The position numbers were made by a program, and so were the translations under genes. 64,000 nt of DNA from Haemaphysalis longicornis (taxonomy: Eukaryota; Arthropoda; Arachnida; Ixodida; Ixodidae), in NCBI GenBank assembly GCA_013339765.2, contig CM023448.1:283842817-283906816 (forward strand). Reading direction: 5' to 3'. Below the pieces are notes generated by a model, which saw nothing but the letters and a program-made list of their open reading frames with translations, was not told the origin of the DNA and searched no databases. Of the stretch, positions 46,353 to 59,345 are shown in pieces; positions within the stretch are counted from its first letter, which is position 1, and each line of letters starts with the position of its first letter.

Positions 46353-49300
46353 ACTATGGTCTCTGACTCACATACTAGCATAATTATTTCGAAACACATA
46401 ATTAACAAGTCTGACTGTTAAGCAACTCCACGAACGTGTCCAGTCTCATTTCAGTCACTACTGTAGATAATTACCAACCACAGTTTTCAAACGAATGCAA
46501 CACCGCCACTTCCACAGCAGTCCCTGGACTGGAAGAGCTATCAGAACATTATTGTAAAACGAGTTGCATTGCGAATTTCCTAAAACATCACAGTATAAAT
46601 GCCGCTCAGATAAAACGACACCCCTTGTGGGCTAGCTTACGGAATTTTGGGAAAATTAGCTTGACTAGCTATCCTAGAGCAAGAAGTACTAAGCTGTACT
46701 AGCCTTGTAGCACTGTTCAAAGACTCGCACATATTAGTAGGCAGACACTGATGCCTTGGCCACAAAGAGTGGCTTCATTGTCGAAGAAGTAAAGGCAATT
46801 TACAATAAATTGCAATCCCTGACAGCAGAGACAGAATGCTTAACTAGATTTAAAAGTCAAGCCAAGCGCGGCTCAGACTCGAGTTACTAAATCATGGTGA
46901 CCACAGGGACAAGGTATTCCCTGACCACCAGTACCGACAATCTCCAAGCAGTGTTCCTGCCATCCCACCTATCCGATATCGGATCGGTGGAGAGGGAGGC
47001 TTCTCTCCGTGAGACAGAGTGCCAATAAGAGAACAATGAGAGCCTGCCCTTCAGTGTCCTCATTTTCAAGTCACGTGGTACAAATGGTGCACTACGCATG
47101 GTCAGCAAGGGAGCTAGCACGCACGTGACCACATTGCTGGCCAAGATGGCCGACCCCACAAACAGGCTAGGCCTGACCCTGTGTACATGGAAGCCAACAA
47201 GGCCCCCATTCATAAACACATTTCATTGTGCCAATCGAATACGGAGTAGGCGTTCCAAAGTGAAATTTGCCCATCCTGGTCCTTACGCCTACATTTTTCA
47301 AAGATGGCACAGCCCTTGCTGCCCTTTCTTCCCACCTTGGGGGAAAAGAGTAACAGTATGCAAAGCTTCTTAATACCTGAATAACAAACACCGTTACATT
47401 TTCCAATCAGAAAAATGCAGGTGAAAGACTTGGTTCATGAAACCCCTCCGCTCTGTTTGACTGCCAGCTTGTTGCTCCGGCTGCTTCACCAGAGAATTAC
47501 GTGTCACTTTCAACGGCTGACCACTTTTGATAACCAGGTGCAGACAGAATTACACATGAAAAAACTGTGCAAAGACAGTGTTCCACAGCAAAGTGCATTT
47601 ACTTAGCAGCTGACCTGATAAATGAACAGATCAGTGTGCACTTTCTAACGAATCTAACCCTTTCAGAACGTATGCTCGGTGATTTAAAAGTAAAAAAAAA
47701 ATTACACAGAAAGTGGAACAGACTTTTGCAGGTGCAAGTAGTGAAAATAAAAGCGTTTGCTTCATGTATTTGTTCTTGTTTAATTTGTTTTTGACAGTGC
47801 AAGTTTTGAATCTTGCCAACATTTTTCACTACCCTGGGAGGTTTGTATACATCGATTCCACTGTAATGACAGACCCCCAACAGGATATAGAGGAGCCAAG
47901 ATGGCTTCCATGCAGCTTTTGACTATGCACAGGTAGTCGCCGATATGAGTATTTACACTTATTAGGAACAGGAGTTAACTTACTGTGACACCAGCTTGCG
48001 GGCACGCAGTTTATGGTCAAAACCCATAGGCTCGGTCAAACATTCATCGGGGTTTGGGGCCTCGGCAGTGGTGTGCCAAGGACCGTGGGTCGTTTCACAC
48101 AGTCAAGATGAAGGGATGGTCATTATTGGGCAAAGGAGACTATGGAGGGAACAGTTCAGTGGTCACCCAGTGGCACGTTACAGTGATTCATCTTCATCTC
48201 TATGGGCATCTGAGTAATTTGTTTAAAGCCTATAGCACAAGAGAGTGCACATAATCTTGCAGCTTCTATGCCTCACATTCAGGAAGTCACAGGCAGAGAG
48301 CGCAGCCAAAGCTCCCTCCACACCTCTTCCTCGTCTGTTGTTTCTCCACAATGAGCAAAATAATCTGCAACATACGTTGCTTTCTGCTGATACAAACACA
48401 AGTCTTATTTAATAAGCCTTAGAGTGAGACATGAAAGAAAACAGACAATGCAGCTTCTAGTTGGCATAATGGTGGCACTGCTCTATTTTCTGAGGGAGTG
48501 ACACAGATGAAGACACAGATGCCAACCTCAGCTTTTAGCCTGAAGACAACGTAAGGAGAAACACTGTGGTGTGAAAAAAGCATGAAGGCACCACACACCT
48601 GGGAGTCAGATGTGTAGGTGGCAAGAACAGTGCACGATGAATACTAGGTAAGCTTGAAAACTATGCAACTTCTTGCATAGCTGAGCTGTGGCAGGTATCT
48701 GCAGGGATCTGCAGTCTGCATTTGCCATGCTTGTACTTGGTACATAATCCGGTAATTTAAGATTTGCCAATTACTTCTCCAACCGATTTAACAAAGACGA
48801 CATGCACGAGAGACTGGCTGCATCCCGTTTTTTGGATTTGACGAAGACACCATAAACCTGTTGTTGAGGTGGATGCTACTCCTACCACGTTAAAAACGAG
48901 TGTCTATGTGGTGCCAAGACAAGCTCGTGTGTCCAGAGCAGGCAGGCAGTACGCAGGAGTGAACTTCATCAGCTGTCGTTCAGTGACTATATTCTAGATT
49001 GTACCTGCTTAATACACTGTAACAGAGAATGCAGAAGCAGTAGCTCATTAGGTGGATAGAATGAACTTTTGGGTTCATTCAATTTGAGGTGGACAGTAGC
49101 GCGTCACACCAAAAACTGCCCTACCATGCACTGAAAAAGGAAGATGTGCAACACAAGAACACGTGCTGCAAAACGTGAAAAGACAAGTGAAAGGACAGGT
49201 TTTCGGCTCTGTTCTGATACAGACTGAACGGCATAAAAAACATTGCTGCTTAAAACCAAGATATGCTGAGCCCTTACACGCAAGAATTAAAAAGCTTCCC

Positions 49301-49597
49301 AAATGGTTGTACAGAAAAAGTCGCTCGTGAGGCCAGTTACCCTGTGACACATAAAAAAGCATACACGAGGTTTACCAAGACACCGGAGGTTCTTACAATG
49401 CAAGCATCTATCACAACCCAGCATGGAGACAGTGCAAAGCGTAAGCTTATTCTTGTTGTAGCTCGCATTTTACACCCGGGAATGGAATATGTGATGAACT
49501 CTGAGGACACATACTGTCTCTGACCGCATGGCAGGTTCAAGGTTGCTGAACACTGGCTAGCTTTATGGATTACCTCACTCCAGTTCTATAATATGTA

Positions 49598-49934
49598 CAG
49601 TGGGGTCCACTGTTAAAGGGAAACGGCGAGCGCGTGGCCACTGCGCTCTGCGAAGCGCCGGCGCCGAGAAGTGGCGAGAATCGGCACATGCGCACTGACG
49701 GCATGAGGCCGGAGAAGCTTATCTGTCGTCGGCTACGGCGCTTCGCCCAGCGCTCACATCCTACGATTGCGAAAGTGGAGCGCCGTAGCAGACGACAGGG
49801 AGGCTTCTCCCGCCTCATGCGACCAGTGCGCATGTGCCAGGCTGTCTCCGATTCTCGCCACTTCTTGGCGCCGGCGCTTTGCGGAGCGCAGTGGCCACGC
49901 GCTCGCCGTTTCCCTTTAACAGTGGACCCCACTG
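49598..49934. mobile_element. Palindromic MITE with TA target-site duplication
   Basis: A 337-bp element in which 49598-49760 pairs with 49772-49934. Its ends are CAGTGGGGTCCACTGTTAAA and the reverse complement, flanked by TA at 49596-49597 and 49935-49936. Arms of about 160 bp differ by a handful of substitutions and a small indel (for example CGAAGCG against CAAAGCG). The TA target and CAGTG ends suggest a pogo/mariner-type origin. It has no coding capacity. Lying inside the BPHL intron, it would make a long RNA hairpin in the pre-mRNA. Confidence 0.9.
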
Positions 49935-52022
49935 TACATCTGCACCAAAATGAATATTTAACAGTTAATCTGTATCAGTTATTTAGCAGTGGAAGTTACA
50001 TAACATCTTGTATATACTGTCACATAGAATTCACATTGCTCTCACAGTGTTGCTAAAAACGCAATGTTTGTATACCAAGAAACACCATGTATGCAAGGAA
50101 GGTGCACGCTAATAAAAACGGCAATAAATCTCATATTAGAAAGAAATTATGCAATGAAACAACTTTTTTAAAGCTATTAACAGCACTCCTAGCTATAATG
50201 TGCATTGCAGTGAAAAGTTATTAATGCAAGTAAATAAGGAGGAGTATTTAACAATCCGAGCTTTGTAGGTGACATCCTTGAAGACTAATAAAAAATGGGG
50301 TGAAGACCTTTAAATAAGAATTCAATGCAGCTTTAACACCGATAAAGGCAAAGTCACAGTAAGCAGGACATGTATAAGGTAAATAAAGAATTACACAACA
50401 CATCACTTGGGATATGGAAACCAATTTAGAAGGGGGCGTGCACTAACACCTTTGCATTTTTCTAGTTTTGAGAAGTATGTGAGAAGTTCAAAAAGGACAT
50501 TGACAAGAACACTGAAGAGAGTGAAGGGGGCTGCACTAAAGAAAAAGACGAAAAGTGCAATAATGCTGTTGACGCGGAGCTAATGGCCAAAGTAACATGC
50601 AGATCGACTAAGGTGACAAGTGATGAGGGGTGCAACCACAAGAGTACCATACAGTGGGACTGGGACTTTGTCAAAAATACCATAGTTTTAATTTTAGGCT
50701 GCCACCTCACAATCTGCTTTGACTCTCATTATTTGGATGTCTCCAGAGGGCAGCATCCTAATAATAGTGCTAAAAAAGAATGTAACTGGAGAAAGTAGGG
50801 ATGTGTAAATATCCAAACTTAAAATTTGAACTGAATAATAGCCATTGCGAATAAAAACGAAGAGGTGCGTGGCAGCACAGGTGCAAACAGGAGACACAAG
50901 CACCACCAGCAGGTAAACAATAATCAGCTCTACCCATGCCTTGCTCAGCTGCTCCAATGGCTTCCTGAAGGTCAAAAATAGCGGTCTCTGGTCTTAGATG
51001 TCCTCTACAATGACTGCACAAATAATTCAAACTACGTATCCCTAATGTTTGAATTCAGGAATGATTGTGAACTTTAAATATTCAGCTAACTTTGGCACCT
51101 TTTTCATCCTTTGCCACACGTCCGAGAGCCGCTCGCCCAAGAGCCTAAAATTACCTTGCAATACCTACCTTTGAAAAAACTACAATTCCCATTGAAATAT
51201 GTTCTTACTGTACTAGCAGCAGTACTAGTATCATTTCCCAGACATCTGGTGTTGTCGTTTGTGTGAAGCCTCGGTGCACAAGGGCAGGAGGACAGAGTGG
51301 AGGTGTTGTCAGAGAGAGTTGGGGAGCGAGGTGAAGTAAGTTATGTCAGCCAAAACAACCTCATAGTGAGGCTACACCCTTAAAAAAGGTGCCACCTAAG
51401 TTTAGTGCCATATCCCACAGAAAGAAGGTAGACGCTGCAGAGCCAAAACATTAGGGACTGCATCTAAGCTTAAACGCCATCCCTAATGTTTTGGTGGCAA
51501 GCTGCCGCTTCTTATCTTCCACAAGACCTAAGACCTCTGATTGACGTGGAGATCAGCCATACATAACTTGGCATATGACCTTTGCATTCAACAATGATAC
51601 GAACATTCGCAGATAAGAGATAAGAAACCGACTATTCAAGCATAGGAAAGTACAAGCAGGTGCAACAGATTTTTTTCTTTTGTGCGAATGCTGCCTTTGC
51701 ATTACACAATTGAATTCTGGGGCAAAGACCAGAAAAAATGGTGGGAGGAGCACTTGAACCGAAAAACCTGTGCGAGTTGTTCATGCTGTACAAAAAAGTA
51801 AGCCTACTCGTGAGTCTCAGCAGTGCACAAATGCTGCTGCTCAAGGAAGTTACCCAATCAAAACGATTGTACACGTTCGAAATGTTAAAAGAACAATCAC
51901 CAGCACCAATGTGTCCATCAAACCACTTAGAAAGTGAAGCAAATCAAAATCGGTCCTTGTTGACACCACACTGTTTGCAACTTTGATAGCACCATGACGA
52001 TGAAAAACAGAGAAATTCTTAC

Positions 52023-52176
52023 CTTCCAAAAGCTCCACGTCGTGTTCAGTGACATAAGCATTGCCACCAACAGCCACAAGCTTCTCAACACGATCAGGAC
52101 GAGTGGCTGCCAAGATTAAGCCTGTTATAGCTCCATCACTCCAGCCAACGATTGAGTACTTCTTGTGCCCCAGTTT
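52023..52176 (-). CDS. BPHL: BPHL-like serine hydrolase, exon with nucleophile Ser
   Basis: 154-base exon. The acceptor CTTTTTGCAG precedes AAACTGGGGCAC (phase 0) and the donor is GGAAG|GTAAGA. It encodes KLGHKKYSIVGWSDGAITGL, an ILAATRPDRVEKLVAVGG stretch, and NAYVTEHDVELLE. The pentapeptide G-W-S-D-G is the alpha/beta-hydrolase nucleophile elbow with the catalytic Ser. The exon ends with the first base of a codon completed in the next exon. Confidence 0.96.
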
Positions 52177-52639
52177 CTGCAAAAAGCATGAGCGCCTGCT
52201 TTATATTTTAAAAGCATAAAGTGTGTGCAGAACAACAACTTAATTGGATGATGTCACTAGCCAACATATTCACACTATGTAACTAAAGAATATTGAAGTG
52301 TCGTTCCATACTACCTTAGGAAAGCACCTCTTCTGGAAAGTTCCACAATTACCTACACAACCCCTAAGCACATTATTCAAAGGAAGCAAGCCAGCCATTG
52401 CTACGTCATTCCGCTATTGTAAAATTGCTAAAAACAGGATGGCGTGAGGCCTGTTGCAGTGGGGGTAAGTAAAGGGAACAGATTTTACATGTGTCGCATT
52501 CCGAAACCCTCACAAACAAGGATCCATAGTTAGAGTAGAATTCTCTTATGATGGCGCATTGGTTGGATGCAGCCATCATATGTGAACACGGAAAGCGGGC
52601 TATATTTGTCACGTTGCATCCTTTAATCTTTCACAGTCT

Positions 52640-53267
52640 TACACCAGGTGACGCATGTTCGCCGGCTCGGCAAGGAGGCAGGTTCAGCTGTTTAGAGTGT
52701 TTCTGGGTGTGGTTTCCCCTTGCCACCACACCCTCCTCAACGGCAAAGCCAGTTTGTGCTTTCCCCTCGAACACAAGGGCGTGTCTGGGGAGACCCTAGG
52801 GCATCCTCAAGGGGTGGTATACGTGGGTCAGGAGTTCTTCCGACCTTCGAAACTTGTTTCTCCTTTGCGTCTCTTCTGGGCTGTGACTCAAAGCTTTGCG
52901 TAGCATGAGTTCAAGCTGTGAGTTGTAGGAAGAGCGCGCCTCCCTTGCCAGATCATGCACAGCCTCTTTGCCCTTATTGCCAGAGTGTCCGGGGACCCAA
53001 AGGTCCTTGACATCAATATTCCTGTTGTGTTGTAGTTCAGGGCAAGTGTATTTTCCGGTGTGTTCAGTGGTGGTTCTTCATGGGGGTCCAATGAGGCTCT
53101 TGAAGCCAATGTAGTGCTGTCAGTGAAAAGCTGGATCCGCAGCACTTGCTTGTTGCCATCTAAGGACGGAGACTCAATCACCCAGAGGAGGCCAGAGGAG
53201 GAGTACTTTTCTGAGTGGTGGGCCCCACCCTGTATCATCGCAGCCACAGCGATTACTCAGGTCTAGG
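52640..53267 (-). pseudogene. RNase H domain remnant of a non-LTR retrotransposon
   Basis: The minus frame carries LFTDSTTLASRASL, an RNase H strand/acidic block, and a second frame at 53040-52900 carries DLWVPGHSGNKGKEAVHDLA, the classic WVPGHSG motif of the RNase H domain in RNase H-bearing non-LTR elements. A frameshift separates the two blocks. The upstream RT is absent. This is a dead fragment in the same orientation as BPHL. Confidence 0.7.
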
Positions 53268-54590
53268 GGTCCCATGAGCAATCCAAATAGATGTGTACCT
53301 CTACCATGTCAGGTTTGAGAAAGTTAAAGACCCGGACTATTGTTTTTTGCTGCTGGATGTATGTTTGCGTGCTTGTTTTGGCCAGAAAAGCTTGAGATTG
53401 GTTATTTGGCTGTCTTGCCACAACGTAACATGAGAAGGAACATCTAGTACAGCTTGCACCAGCACGATCACACCACCCTCTCATGGAACTAGCACAGCAC
53501 ATTATTTTTAAATACACCATGGGCCTACCTCCTTGAGATCATGTGTCATGCAGCAAAGCCATCTTTTTGCATTGCCAGCAGGGTTTGGCAGAACGGGGAA
53601 AAAGAAAAGGAGTGAGACAGAGCTTCACACAACACTTTACAAACCTTCTGAAATGGTCTTGCGGATTACTGAAGCTTGTGGACCGCCAACTGAGAGCCAC
53701 TGCTCTATATGCTTAAATGCTCAATGAAGCATAAAGCTAACATTAAAAATTCTGGGGATTAGACTGCATACGGAAAAAGAATTTAAAAGATTTTGAAAAA
53801 ACTTTTCATTGTATGCTGTTAGTTTCCTCCAGAAAAGTTCTACAAGAGATTAAAAAGGCCTACTGAAAGTGCACATTCATACTGCATGGGTGACGAGTTT
53901 TCTATATATAGTGTTAGCAGCTAGTGTTTGCTGTAAGTGCAGAAGAAAAAAATTGGAAAGCTGTTGCTGTGCATGAGTAGGTATAGCAAACACTGCGGCG
54001 CAGCAAAGCCCCCATAAAGGAGCACTGCTTAGCAGCCAATGGCCTGCTTATTTGAGTGACGCAAGTCGGTGCCTGCATGCTTCCTACAGCGGTGCAGTTA
54101 ACATGGCAAACACTCACGCTAGATGCCCAGGTATCCTCATATGCCATTTGCATTCTGCAAAAGCTGTTAAAAATGCCAAGTATGCCTGTGGCTGTTTCAG
54201 GTCCTTTTCCTCTGTGTTCATGTATAGCCAGCGTAATGAATGAGCATTTGTTTAACATATTGTCCCAGGAAATTTAGAACTTACAAAGTTCTTTCTTGGC
54301 GGTGACTTTAATATGCCTTAAGTCACATGGGTGGATGCATCCCTTATTCCATATTCTAATTCTGCACTTTCCCTCAAATTCCCTATCTGACAGCTACTAA
54401 CGGACTCTACCAATATGTCGACTTCCCGACAAGGCGATACGGGGATTGAGCTTCAATGCTTGACCTTTTCTTTTCCAACTCTCACAATCCGGTGCAATCC
54501 ATATATCCTGTGCCTGGTATCAGCGACCACAATGCGGTGTTAGGCAACTATTGCATGTGTGCATCCGTTACCTGTTATCAGACGACCTCA

Positions 54591-54606
54591 CAAAGTGTTC
54601 ATGCAC
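54591..54606. repeat. Target-site duplication, left copy
   Basis: CAAAGTGTTCATGCAC, identical to 54766-54781. The pair flanks the SINE at 54607-54765. Confidence 0.9.
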
Positions 54607-54765
54607 GGTCGCTTTTCTGATGGAGGCGAAAAGCAAAAATGCCCGTGTGTACGAGATTTCGGCGCACGTTAAAGATCCCCAGGTGGTCAAAATTAATCCG
54701 GAGCTCTCCACTACGGCGTGCCTCATGGCCTGCGTTGCGTCGGCGCGTTAAACCCTACAATCAAT
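54607..54765 (+). mobile_element. SINE inserted in a non-LTR element
   Basis: Contains GGCGCACGTTAAAGATCCCC, AGGTGGTCAAAATTAATCCG, CTCCACTACGGCGTGCCTCA and a CAATCAAT tail. It is the same family as the copy at 12161-12420. The flanking 16-bp duplication, CAAAGTGTTCATGCAC, shows target-primed retroposition. Confidence 0.9.
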
Positions 54766-54781
54766 CAAAGTGTTCATGCAC
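54766..54781. repeat. Target-site duplication, right copy
   Basis: CAAAGTGTTCATGCAC, identical to 54591-54606. Confidence 0.9.
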
Positions 54782-56079
54782 CAAAGAGGTAACTATGATC
54801 TAATGATACAGGCCCTGAAAGAGTACTTTCAAGTGTTTGCCGAATTAATCTTGCCATATAACATAGACAAGCTCTGGAAATGTTTCAAGGACAAGGTGAG
54901 CTCACTGATTCCTATATCCTATCCAAAATGATTTCTAATACACCTAAAAAAACCAATCCATGGTTCACCAGAGAAGTTAAAGTTCTACTAAATAAAAAAC
55001 GTCGACTTTTTTGCAGGTATAGAGCTGACAGGAATGAAGACTTGTACTGCACTCTTGATGCCACAGGAAAAGAAATTAGGCTAAAGATCAAGGTAGCAAA
55101 AGATACTGTCTTTTCATCGTTGGGTACCAAGCTCAAACAAAGTCCTAAAAAGATGTGGAAGTTTGTGAAATCAAATGGCAAGGGGGAAGGTTCAATACCG
55201 CCAATATCAGGTCCCCAGGGAGGCAACCATTTCAAGGACTACTTTAAAAAAGCCATGAAGACAAAATACAAGTTTGTTTTATTCAAAAGATTTCATGTTT
55301 TATAGTGCTCCTTCTCAAGATACAAACGATGCTTTATTCAATAAGAAATTAATAAATTTAGGTTAAAATTTTGATTTTCCCGCAAAATTGTGTGTTTTCG
55401 TGGTCTGCAATGACATCATGGGAACCGACCGCTGTGCAGCCGATTCCGAAGCCTTGTTTACCGTTAGTGGACCTAGATGGCGCCACCATACCGTTGCAAG
55501 CCGTTTTCTGCCTTTGGTTTGTTTTTGATTGCATTTAAAGCTGCCTTGTTTTTGTTCGGGGAGAAAATAATCGTTTTGTGAAACATAGTGCTCGCTTGAC
55601 AAATATGGTCACGTAAGACACCATGCTTGCGTCAATCATCCAGTGTCATCTGAGACAACCCCAAAGCCCCGCAGTGCTGCGGAGCTAAACCAAGCATAGC
55701 GCACGCAGTACCAACAGCAGTACGCATCAGTACTATGTTTACGTGTGCTTTCGTAACTTCCCTGTTAGTCCCACCATTCTTACTGATATAAAAAGAATGT
55801 GCGCTAAATTTAAGCGCAAATAGCTCGTTCGGTAAGCTGATAAGCTCTCCCTAATTTGTGTTTACTTTTGCCGGCCTCCACCAATCGCAGAGCTGGCTGG
55901 TATGACATAATGGGTTCTGTGGCGGGAAATGAGCTAGTGGGTCGCATGGCTATTCCCTTTTTTCCTAATTATGCAGCTTACTTGAGCGAAGTTTGCGTTA
56001 AAAGTGGTGTCAGTACGATTCTAAAGAGGCAATCCATTGAATGAACCAAACTTGTGTTTTCTCTTCTTGGCTCCTTTAA

Positions 56080-57264
56080 AGGGGCACTGACACAAAAATT
56101 TTGCATCTTGTTTTTTTGTTGCGATAAGTAGCTAGTGACCTACTTATAACCTGTAGAAACCTCATTTGCTTCAGCGTGCGACGGTTGTTTAATTAGAGGC
56201 ATTTTCAATGCGGCCAGTCGCAGTTTCGGTTTCAGCGAGTGCCGCGAAACGATGGATTTTGTGGATTTTGTGTGAACAAAGCTGACCACGTGACCGTCGG
56301 AGGGATATCACAGAGCAGAGCCGCCGTAGCACTGTCGAATCCGCATTGACGGCAGTTTCTGCGAATGCCCCCACGTACTGACCTCGTGAGGCGCTTAATT
56401 AAAAAGCGACCGTGGGTGTGACGCAGGCGCTGCGAGTGCAAATGCTACCACTGCTAAAGACCGACGCACGAGGCTCGAGACGGTGGGTGGCAAGACGCGC
56501 GCTGGGAGCAGCCGGCCGGTGTGCCTACAGGTCCGCCTACAGATGTGTTCGGATTAGCACTGCGGCGGATATTCGAGTGCCGCTCTTGTAAGCGGTGCAG
56601 ATGACAATTTTTTAATGCAACCCGCCATCGCATCATTAACTCCTTTCTCATGTAAGCCACCATGGTCGGGACTTAGGACAATTTCGTGCAGCGGTAACAA
56701 GCTATCACTCGAGCTACCTGCGCTGGCCTGGGCCACTTCGCGGCCGCGGTCGCCGCCTGCACAGCGACCGTGTGGCTAGCTCAGTGGGCTTTTCGTGCCT
56801 CCGGCGCGTTTTCGCATCCAATGGTAATAAACAGTAATAGAAACAGAGTGCCTGGAATCGCTGTAGAACTTTGGTCGCGGCCAGCTGCCCGATGAGCTGA
56901 CGAAATCACGGCGCCTCCGCCGCCAACGATCGGGTCGTTCGTTCTCGAGAGCAGAAGCTCCGCCCTCCGGCCCTCCGATTGGAGCGGCGAGCCGGGCGAG
57001 CCGGCGAAAAACGCCGGCAGTACGGAAGCGGCAAACACAAACTCGTGACGTGTTTGAATGTTGTTTATTTACACAATATCTTCGGGATGTCGATTGCGCG
57101 TGGTCCTCTGCTGGCTGCTCGGTTGCGTTTCGCACACTTTAAAATTGATTTTAAATATGTTCTAGGCTGTATTCGCGGCTGATATTTTGCAGATGAAGTA
57201 TATGTGTTCCCACCAATCTATCTCCGAAGTTATCTCGCCTTCAAAATGTTGTGTCAGTGCCCCT
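56080..57264. mobile_element. piggyBac-type MITE, TTAA-flanked
   Basis: The left end AGGGGCACTGACACAAAAAT and the right end TTGTGTCAGTGCCCCT are inverted. TTAA lies immediately outside both (56076-56079 and 57265-57268), as expected for piggyBac-type insertion. The interior (1,185 bp) is non-coding and partly GC-rich. The last 88 bp (57177-57264) are repeated at 59943-60030 as part of the local duplication. Confidence 0.85.
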
Positions 57265-59345
57265 TTAAGGGGGTATAGATAGTGGATGTAGGTGTCCACT
57301 TACGCCTGCGGCTAGCTTCGCTAGTTTTTGAGTAATCAACTTGAAATTTTGGAGGGAAGGCATAATAGATATCTACTAACCGTGAGCAAAATTTCATACA
57401 GAAATATGTAATAGTTTTAAGATATAATTGTTTTTTAGCTTTTTTTCTCTGCTTAAATAACAGTAGGAAATGTTTTTACCGGAACAGGTTTGAAACATTT
57501 TCTACATATGTTAGATGCCTCAGGCTTTCTTCTGAACCAGAATAATAATAGTGGCGCCATTTTTAAACAACTTCTGGCGCAAATGTAAGGATGCCACTTT
57601 GTGAGGACGTTCTTGAAGATTGGAATATTTTAGCACTCTAATAAAAAATCCAATTTTTAGTTGGTTTTGCCCTCCATACCCCCGGAAGTCAGTATTTTCA
57701 GCCCCTATTACTGACGTTCATGCCTTGCCCAATCGCAACTCTATTAGGTAATTCCTAAAATCTCAGTGTCTTATGAGGGAGTGCGTAAACGTGTGTAAGT
57801 GTGTGTTTTTATCAGACCTTTCACAGAACAAACATGTTGAATACATCACCTTAAAAGCTACGTATATGTGTTCTTAATTTTATTAGAAGAAATTTCAATA
57901 AAGCCTCTCAAGACGTCAAACAAATATTGTACTTTTCTAATGTACGTTAGATTCTAGAGTATGCTGCACTGGTATAGGACCCAAACACTAAGATTCTTAT
58001 AAATAAACTCGAGGCAATTGAAAATCGTGCTGTACGATTTGTTACTAAATCATACAGTTATGACATCAGTGTTACAGGCTTAAAACGCTCAGTCTCATGG
58101 GACACTCTAAAACTCTGGCGCACCTTTTCTAGGTGTTTATTCTTGAAATAGACTGCTGTGAAGAGGTGGCAATAGATTGACATCAGTACCTCCATCCGCC
58201 CATGTATACATCCACATGAAGGGATATTAGCAAAAAAGTTGGTGAATGTTCATGTTGTACACCTGAATTCCAAACGTCATTTTTCCCCCGGACTATTAAA
58301 GACAGGAATGCCCTACCCAACACCATTGTTGCCACCCCCCCTGCACTGTTTTCCACTGCAGTCTGGTGGCACTTGTGCATGAGCACAATATGACTTAAAT
58401 TGTTTTCCATTGAGTGCGGCGCTGTCATCTGCTGTTTCCACTGCAATCGGTGTATGCTGCCGTAAACACGCTAAACGCTGCATTTTCTTTGTTACCATTA
58501 TGCCATGCTTGTGATTCGTTGTGTTTATTTCATGTATAACGTACCCCCTACAACAATGCCTTTCGGCAAACGTAGGTACGTTAATAAATACATAAATCTT
58601 TTGACACAAGCAAGCACAAACAGAATTTCAATACCAGCATGCCTCGGCACTCATATCTTTTGCCTATACCCCACCTACTTTGTTTACAAACATGACATTC
58701 GTCTGTATAGCCCTAAGCAAAGTACAAGGACCAAGAAGGCACAGAAAATGGTGCCACAAGCACTAACTTCCAAGAAAACATATTTTGGAAAATGCAATAA
58801 TATTAAAAATATAGCATTTACAGACGCTAAAACGTGCCACATGATCACACTGCGAGTGTGCAAACTTGCATATCGTTTTTTGCATGTACAGTCATGAACA
58901 AATGAAACATGAAGCCGAAAATGTGAACCAAAACATACAAATAGCGCAATTTCTTTCCATGCATGTCAAAATGACCCGTGGCCTAGTTACAAAACAAAGT
59001 TGGGAAATGTGGCTTTCCAAATATGCCAATTGCACACCATTATTGGACCTCAATGAACCGTATTTTTCAGTTTCGCGTGTTCTGGTTCATATCTTCACGT
59101 CCACATTTCATTTGTCCATGACTGTACTAGCATGTCAAGCCTGGCATGAATGTACCTATATGTTTTTTTTTTTTTTTCAATTACGTACGTCTCCTTGGAA
59201 GTCAGCACTCATGGCATTACTTTTGCTATCTTCTCAGCACTTGTCCTTTGTTTAGCACTTTATGTTTCATACTGCACCATTTATAGGCATAAGCTGTCAT
59301 CCTTTTAGACAAATATCATGGTTGTAAACAAGTTAGGTGCCACCA
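57177..59345. repeat. Segmental duplication, copy 1 (2.17 kb)
   Basis: Direct-repeat partner of 59943-62112. Identity by eye is very high, with only scattered substitutions and small indels (for example one GAA insertion after TTCTTGAA in copy 2 and a short deletion at CTGTACTAG). It starts with GGCTGATATTTTGCAGATGA and ends with AAGTTAGGTGCCACCA. The start lies inside the right end of the MITE at 56080-57264. Confidence 0.95.
57951..58598 (+). pseudogene. CR1-like retrotransposon 3' end, copy 1
   Basis: Decayed RT C-terminus: ILEYAALV, then a TAG in place of the usual Trp codon, DPNTKILINKLEAIENRAVR, and after more degenerate sequence FFPRTIKDRNALPN (the usual motif is FFPRTIxxWNxLP). It ends at the AATAAATACATAAA tail. 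The identical TAG is present in copy 2, so the element was dead before the duplication. Confidence 0.7.

Larger units (their letters stand above)
41175..52022 (-). other. BPHL-like intron, ~10.8 kb, repeat-filled
   Basis: GT-AG intron of phase 1. It holds retroelement and DNA-transposon debris listed separately. The parts at 41175-41760, 41850-43000, 44100-45110, 46360-49590 and 49940-52020 contain nothing I can identify as a gene. A poly(A) run lies at 41961-41980. A 15-bp stem with a 22-base loop (CCAAAACATTAGGGA at 51443-51457 pairing with 51480-51494) occurs near the 3' splice side. Confidence 0.85.
54285..55305 (+). pseudogene. Non-LTR retrotransposon endonuclease and linker, split by a SINE
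   Basis: Reading frames on the plus strand give LGGDFNMP.VTWVDASLIPYS (the point is a stop), a PTRRYGD.ASMLDLFFSN-like block and PGISDHNAVLGNY. These are the GDFN and SDH motifs of the apurinic-type endonuclease. After the SINE at 54607-54765 the element resumes. A frame at 54880-55305 encodes the linker between endonuclease and RT, with NPWFTREVKVLLNKKRRLF and KMWKFVKSNGKGE. RT is missing after about 55290. Removing the SINE and one 16-bp repeat restores continuity. Stops and shifts show the element was already decaying. Confidence 0.7.

Noticed and set aside
58313..58609. 98-codon minus frame, duplicated as a 104-codon frame at 61067-61381
   Set aside because: The two are near-identical only because the DNA is duplicated; both are antisense to the CR1-like 3' end.
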